A stretch of DNA of 32,320 nt from contig JABFXN010000244.1 in assembly GCA_013361705.1 (NCBI GenBank), forward strand, positions 1 through 32,320, given 5' to 3'. The notes under the pieces are model-generated. The model was not told the origin of the DNA. It did no database searches and worked only from the letters and a program-made list of their open reading frames with translations. Below, in pieces: positions 32,236 through 32,320 of this stretch (position 1 is its first letter; each line of letters begins with the position of its first letter). The stretch is from Acidobacteriaceae bacterium. Its GTDB lineage: Bacteria; Acidobacteriota; Terriglobia; Terriglobales; Acidobacteriaceae. Both the position numbers and the translations under genes were made by a program.

Positions 32236-32320
32236 ACTGGCAACTGGCAACTGGCAACTGGCAACTGGCAACTGGCAACTGGCAACTGGCAACTGGCAAC
32301 TGGCAACTGGCAACTGGCAA
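32236..32320 (+). repeat. Heptamer tandem repeat array (ACTGGCA), cut by the window end
   Basis: Twelve uninterrupted 7-bp units run to the last base of the window and presumably continue. Since 21 bp make three units, the array is open in several frames; the reverse strand reads a repeating LPVASCQ-type peptide, which I do not regard as a real gene. The perfect array suggests slipped-strand expansion. Confidence 0.95.

Noticed and set aside
32089-32313. Minus-strand frame encoding repeated LPVASCQ units
   Set aside because: It is the translation of a 7-bp tandem array, which stays open in several frames by chance; no ribosome site or non-repeat domain.
32135-32320. CRISPR array
   Set aside because: The unit is 7 bp and directly adjacent to itself with no spacers; no cas genes in the window.

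Overview
The window looks like a chromosomal segment of a soil Acidobacteriota, most likely class Terriglobia (Acidobacteriaceae; relatives of Granulicella, Terriglobus or Edaphobacter). This rests on two very large Oar-type outer-membrane receptors with an N-terminal carboxypeptidase-regulatory-like domain and a C-terminal Phe, GC-rich coding DNA, an ArsR/AHSA1 gene pair, a YafY-type WYL regulator, and dense small intergenic palindromes. The genus is an inference; no rRNA marker is present.

Layout. 1-175 is the end of a Lys/Ala-rich, histone H1-like protein. 305-3754 (-) is the first Oar-like receptor, closed by a bidirectional terminator. 4096-5191 (+) holds rlmH and a CobO-type adenosyltransferase. 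5488-6902 (+) is a translationally coupled pair: a di-CXXCH haem-binding/cytochrome P460 protein and a lipoprotein that looks like a haem-less P460 paralogue. 6987-8081 (-) is obgE. 8280-11555 (+) is the second Oar-like receptor. 11628-12984 (-) is an ArsR regulator plus a tandem AHSA1 protein. 13300-15870 (-) pairs a periplasmic protein carrying a TonB C-terminal domain inside a duplicated fold with a cysteine-synthase-like enzyme. 15915-17195 is a divergent SDR/HxlR pair, followed by an exported protein of unknown function. 18411-19695 has a divergent DUF2164 / alpha-beta hydrolase pair. 19794-24631 (-) is an mscS-ackA-xfp operon. 24870-25799 (-) is an exported hydrolase. 25854-29408 (+) contains mnmG and dnaB. 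29754-32092 (+) contains a VOC protein, a WYL regulator and alr. The window ends inside a 7-bp tandem array.

How the genes work together. The clearest pathway is xfp-ackA: phosphoketolase makes acetyl-phosphate and acetate kinase turns it into ATP and acetate, with an MscS channel in the same transcription unit. The VOC/WYL pair has a perfect 11-bp inverted repeat in front of it, a strong operator candidate. The ArsR/AHSA1 and HxlR/SDR pairs also have candidate operators.

I found no phage, transposase, CRISPR array, tRNA or rRNA, and no convincing new multi-gene defence or biosynthetic system. The most unusual non-coding content is the intergenic DNA. It has several repeat families: AT-rich octamer dyads that span the gap between convergent stop codons in two places, a mosaic hairpin family present four times, a 114-bp dyad between ackA and xfp, and a heptamer array with an inverted partner. 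The most unusual coding content is the P460 pair, the TonB-domain protein with a duplicated flanking fold, and an acetate kinase that departs from its family signature.
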